From Straminergon stramineum (lineage: Eukaryota > Streptophyta > Bryopsida > Hypnales > Calliergonaceae): a stretch of 64,000 nt of DNA. The stretch lies in NCBI GenBank assembly GCA_963920665.1, contig OY987265.1:35035001-35099000 (forward strand). The letters run 5' to 3'. Shown here piece after piece: positions 50,107 to 64,000 of the stretch (position 1 is its first letter; every line of letters starts with the position of its first letter). Both the position numbers and the translations under genes were made by a program. A model generated the notes under the pieces. It worked only from the letters and a program-made list of their open reading frames with translations, ran no database searches and was not told the DNA's origin.

Positions 50107-50961
50107 GTTCGTATTATGAAATGGAAAGCAAATGACATCAAGACGAGAACTAAAACTAATTTGGAGCCAGAGGTCCATGATCAGTCTTGGGATTATTCTG
50201 CAAGCATGGAGGAAAACCTTGTGGCATTCCATATGCATCAGGGTACTGCAGGGACATTCCCAAATCCAAATCCTCGAAAGCTCGGAGCCATTCCGAAACT
50301 AGCAAGAGGATATTAATCTGAAAAACCAAAGCTCTGAGGTGGCATTGAAAAGTAGTTATCGGAAATATTGAGTGTGCCTTTCGTGTCGGATATTGAACCA
50401 AAAAATGATGGCGCTATTGAAAGTTTGCTTGCTTCAGATGAAACATGCACGATGTACATCTAGTGGAACATTAAACAATTCGATCACCAGTGTTAGGGAA
50501 AATGTTTGAGGTCAAATCTTTGATCTCAGAAGCCTTTAGTTTCAAACTTCAGGTAACCTCTTTCGAGCATTTTCAATCTTGGCAATGTTTGATTGAAAAC
50601 CAATGCTTTTGTCAGTTTCCGTCAATTCAATCTTCGAACGATCCTGTATTTCATCACGACGTTCAACAATTTCATTCCCATTGTGATTTGAACAAATTTC
50701 ACATTCGTCAAGCTCCGAACTCGGCCAATCAATTTCCGAACACAATTGGTTCAATGATTCAGTATTTTCTTGATTTGATAACGTTCGATTTGAAAAAGGG
50801 ATGCACAAGAATTAAAACAAGAAAGCGCCCACAGAGCGCTGAACAAAGACAATGACAAGAGGTAGGTAAGTAAGAATCTAGGAGGTAGGTAGGTAATTCA
50901 AAAAGAAGACTGGCCAAAGTCACTTGTTACCACCTCGATTCAAGTGTCTGCAGGTTATGTC

Positions 50962-51062
50962 CTATAACCTTCGATAAGAGTTTAGTTCTCGGTGGAGACC
51001 CTCGGCGGTACTGAGCCTCGGTTCTCCACCGCGAACCTACCTTCCTCTCGAAGGTTATATAG
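50962..51062. repeat. foldback element at the duplication boundary
   Basis: CTATAACCTTCGATAAGAG at the left pairs with CTCTCGAAGGTTATATAG at the right, and an inner pair (GGTGGAGACCCTCGG with CCTCGGTTCTCCACC) extends the stem. It ends about 12 bases before the first sequence shared with the ABCC copy 1 upstream region. Confidence 0.6.
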
Positions 51063-51074
51063 TCCATAATCCGG

Positions 51075-52340
51075 GAAAATTCATGAATGTACAGTACAGT
51101 ACGTTTACTGGACTCAGTCTGGTTCCTTTGTTGGCATGTGACATGGACTGATATCGATCAATGCCACGCACGATGATCGATCGGGTCCCCAACTCCCCAT
51201 TGATGCTTACTTCTTGCAAAAGCCGAAAAGCAGGTGTGCATCGACAAGAGCTACGCAATTCAAGGCGCATATATGACCATCCGTGCACTGTCGCACGAGC
51301 GTCTTATGTGCTGGTACTAAGCACTCTAGATTCCGTTAGTAGTACTGGAGTCCCTCCATCATATATCATATGATTTCACAGTTCCGCCCGGCTATATCTA
51401 GCTCCTCATCGAACCCCTGAATCGGATTAAGTGCCTCATACGGTGCTGCAGTTGGATGACACACTTGTCGAAAATCCTGGTCCCAGTACGTAACAGCCCG
51501 CACCCACCAGACATGCGTGGGATGCAGCCGCACCACCAGGAATTGAAGGGTCCAGGGCCTTACCACTTTTCAACTTTCAACTTTCAACCTTCAACTTGAG
51601 AATTAAAGGTGCCCTTGACAGGGAGTCAGATTAATTGATTATCGATCCTTGTGTCCGTACCTCGATGCACGTGTGAATGTTGGGGAGCGACTCACTGGAT
51701 CAAGGGATCCTAATTCTATAAAATGGCATGACAGGAACTTAATTTTATGAAGGACTTGAACGTAATTGGAGTCTGACTTGGGTGATGTGATTGAGAAACC
51801 AGCTGCAATCTCATTCTGGACTGATTCGATCAAGTCGATGGTGCGCAGTGGTTGTGAATTCTTGTGGGGTTTGAATTCATGAATCCAATTTTTGAGATGG
51901 ATTGCTTGCCATGTTCAAGCTGTCATTCATGCGATTCTGGTGAGGGTCCGGTCATGGATTTTTGCATTGCTACTCATCTCTAGAGTGGGCTTGGATCGGA
52001 TTGTTGGCAAGTTAAGGCTGGTACATATGCACAGAAATGAGAGTTCAATTGAATGTTAGTTTTCAAAGTTTTGAAGGAGTTTGATTTTAAAGCCTTTAGA
52101 TTCAGTAATTTAGTATCCTTAAAGAATGAATTGCCTGTGTGTGCCAGCAGCCTGAACCTGACGCTGTAGGAGTTAGAATTTTCTGAACCCCTCGGTGTCC
52201 ATATTGAACGTTGCAGTATTACTTGAGTGACACGAAGGTAAGCAGCACCCGTATCATTGGTTTCAACTGGGGTTAGCTGGATAAGTGAGTCTTCTATTTT
52301 TTTGTTGAAAAATCTCGAATTAACTCGAATTAGCACTGCA
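51075..52340 (+). promoter_or_regulatory. upstream region of ABCC copy 2, shared with copy 1
   Basis: Aligns in blocks with 17685-19378 but is about 430 bases shorter. Conserved blocks include GTACGTTTACTGGACT, GACATGGACTGATATCGATC and TGAATCGGATTAAGTGCC. Promoter elements shared by both genes would be in these blocks. The precise start of transcription is not visible. Confidence 0.55.

Positions 52341-64000
<11,660 letters not shown>

Noticed and set aside
50490..50855. 121-codon ORF on the plus strand and an 88-codon polar ORF on the minus strand (50542-50808)
   Set aside because: The two overlap, neither has a recognisable motif or convincing splice partners, and neither sits at a conserved position in the upstream region of the other ABCC copy.

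Overview
This is nuclear eukaryotic DNA. Genes are split by many GT-AG introns of about 80-1,200 bases, there are no operons, and the intergenic DNA is AT-rich and full of DNA transposons. The RecQ gene has the N-terminal coiled coil and motif set of plant RECQL2-type helicases, and CACTA, hAT, pogo and Tc1/mariner elements occur together. A streptophyte (land plant, bryophyte or charophyte alga) is the most likely source. I cannot name the genus from sequence alone.

Layout. 1-5,590: no gene I can defend, but a 2.9-kb non-autonomous CACTA element (215-3129, 3-bp target duplication), a TTAA-flanked MITE (3253-3822) and an inverted-repeat element (5333-5590). 6,011-12,782 (+): a complete RecQ helicase gene that I resolved into 21 exons with one closed frame of 878 codons, including RQC and HRDC regions and an unusual repetitive, acidic C-terminal tail. 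12,783-17,684: MITEs and AT-rich DNA. 19,379-32,222 (+): a complete short ABCC (MRP-type) transporter gene, 20 exons, 1,375 codons. 32,223-51,074: about 19 kb of transposons. These are a Tc1/mariner element (32382-34337) with a transposase remnant, a hAT transposase pseudogene on the minus strand (35431-39632), a 4.7-kb pogo-like element (40732-45403) with a broken DDE transposase and a nested MITE, and a dense group of small inverted-repeat elements. 52,341-64,000 (+): a second ABCC gene in direct orientation, with every exon the same length as in the first copy; the window ends 6 bases into exon 19.

The two ABCC genes are a tandem duplication with a period of about 33 kb that also copied about 1.3-1.7 kb of upstream DNA. 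Exons and introns of the 3' half are almost identical, while introns of the 5' half have diverged and carry different insertions, which suggests gene conversion or uneven homogenisation. The same MITE family, with termini like TTCGTTAAAATGGCG, occurs as two full 181-bp copies (each with a 4-bp target duplication and two 20-bp palindromes) and as decayed relatives inside several ABCC introns. I found no viral gene, toxin, CRISPR array, rRNA or tRNA.
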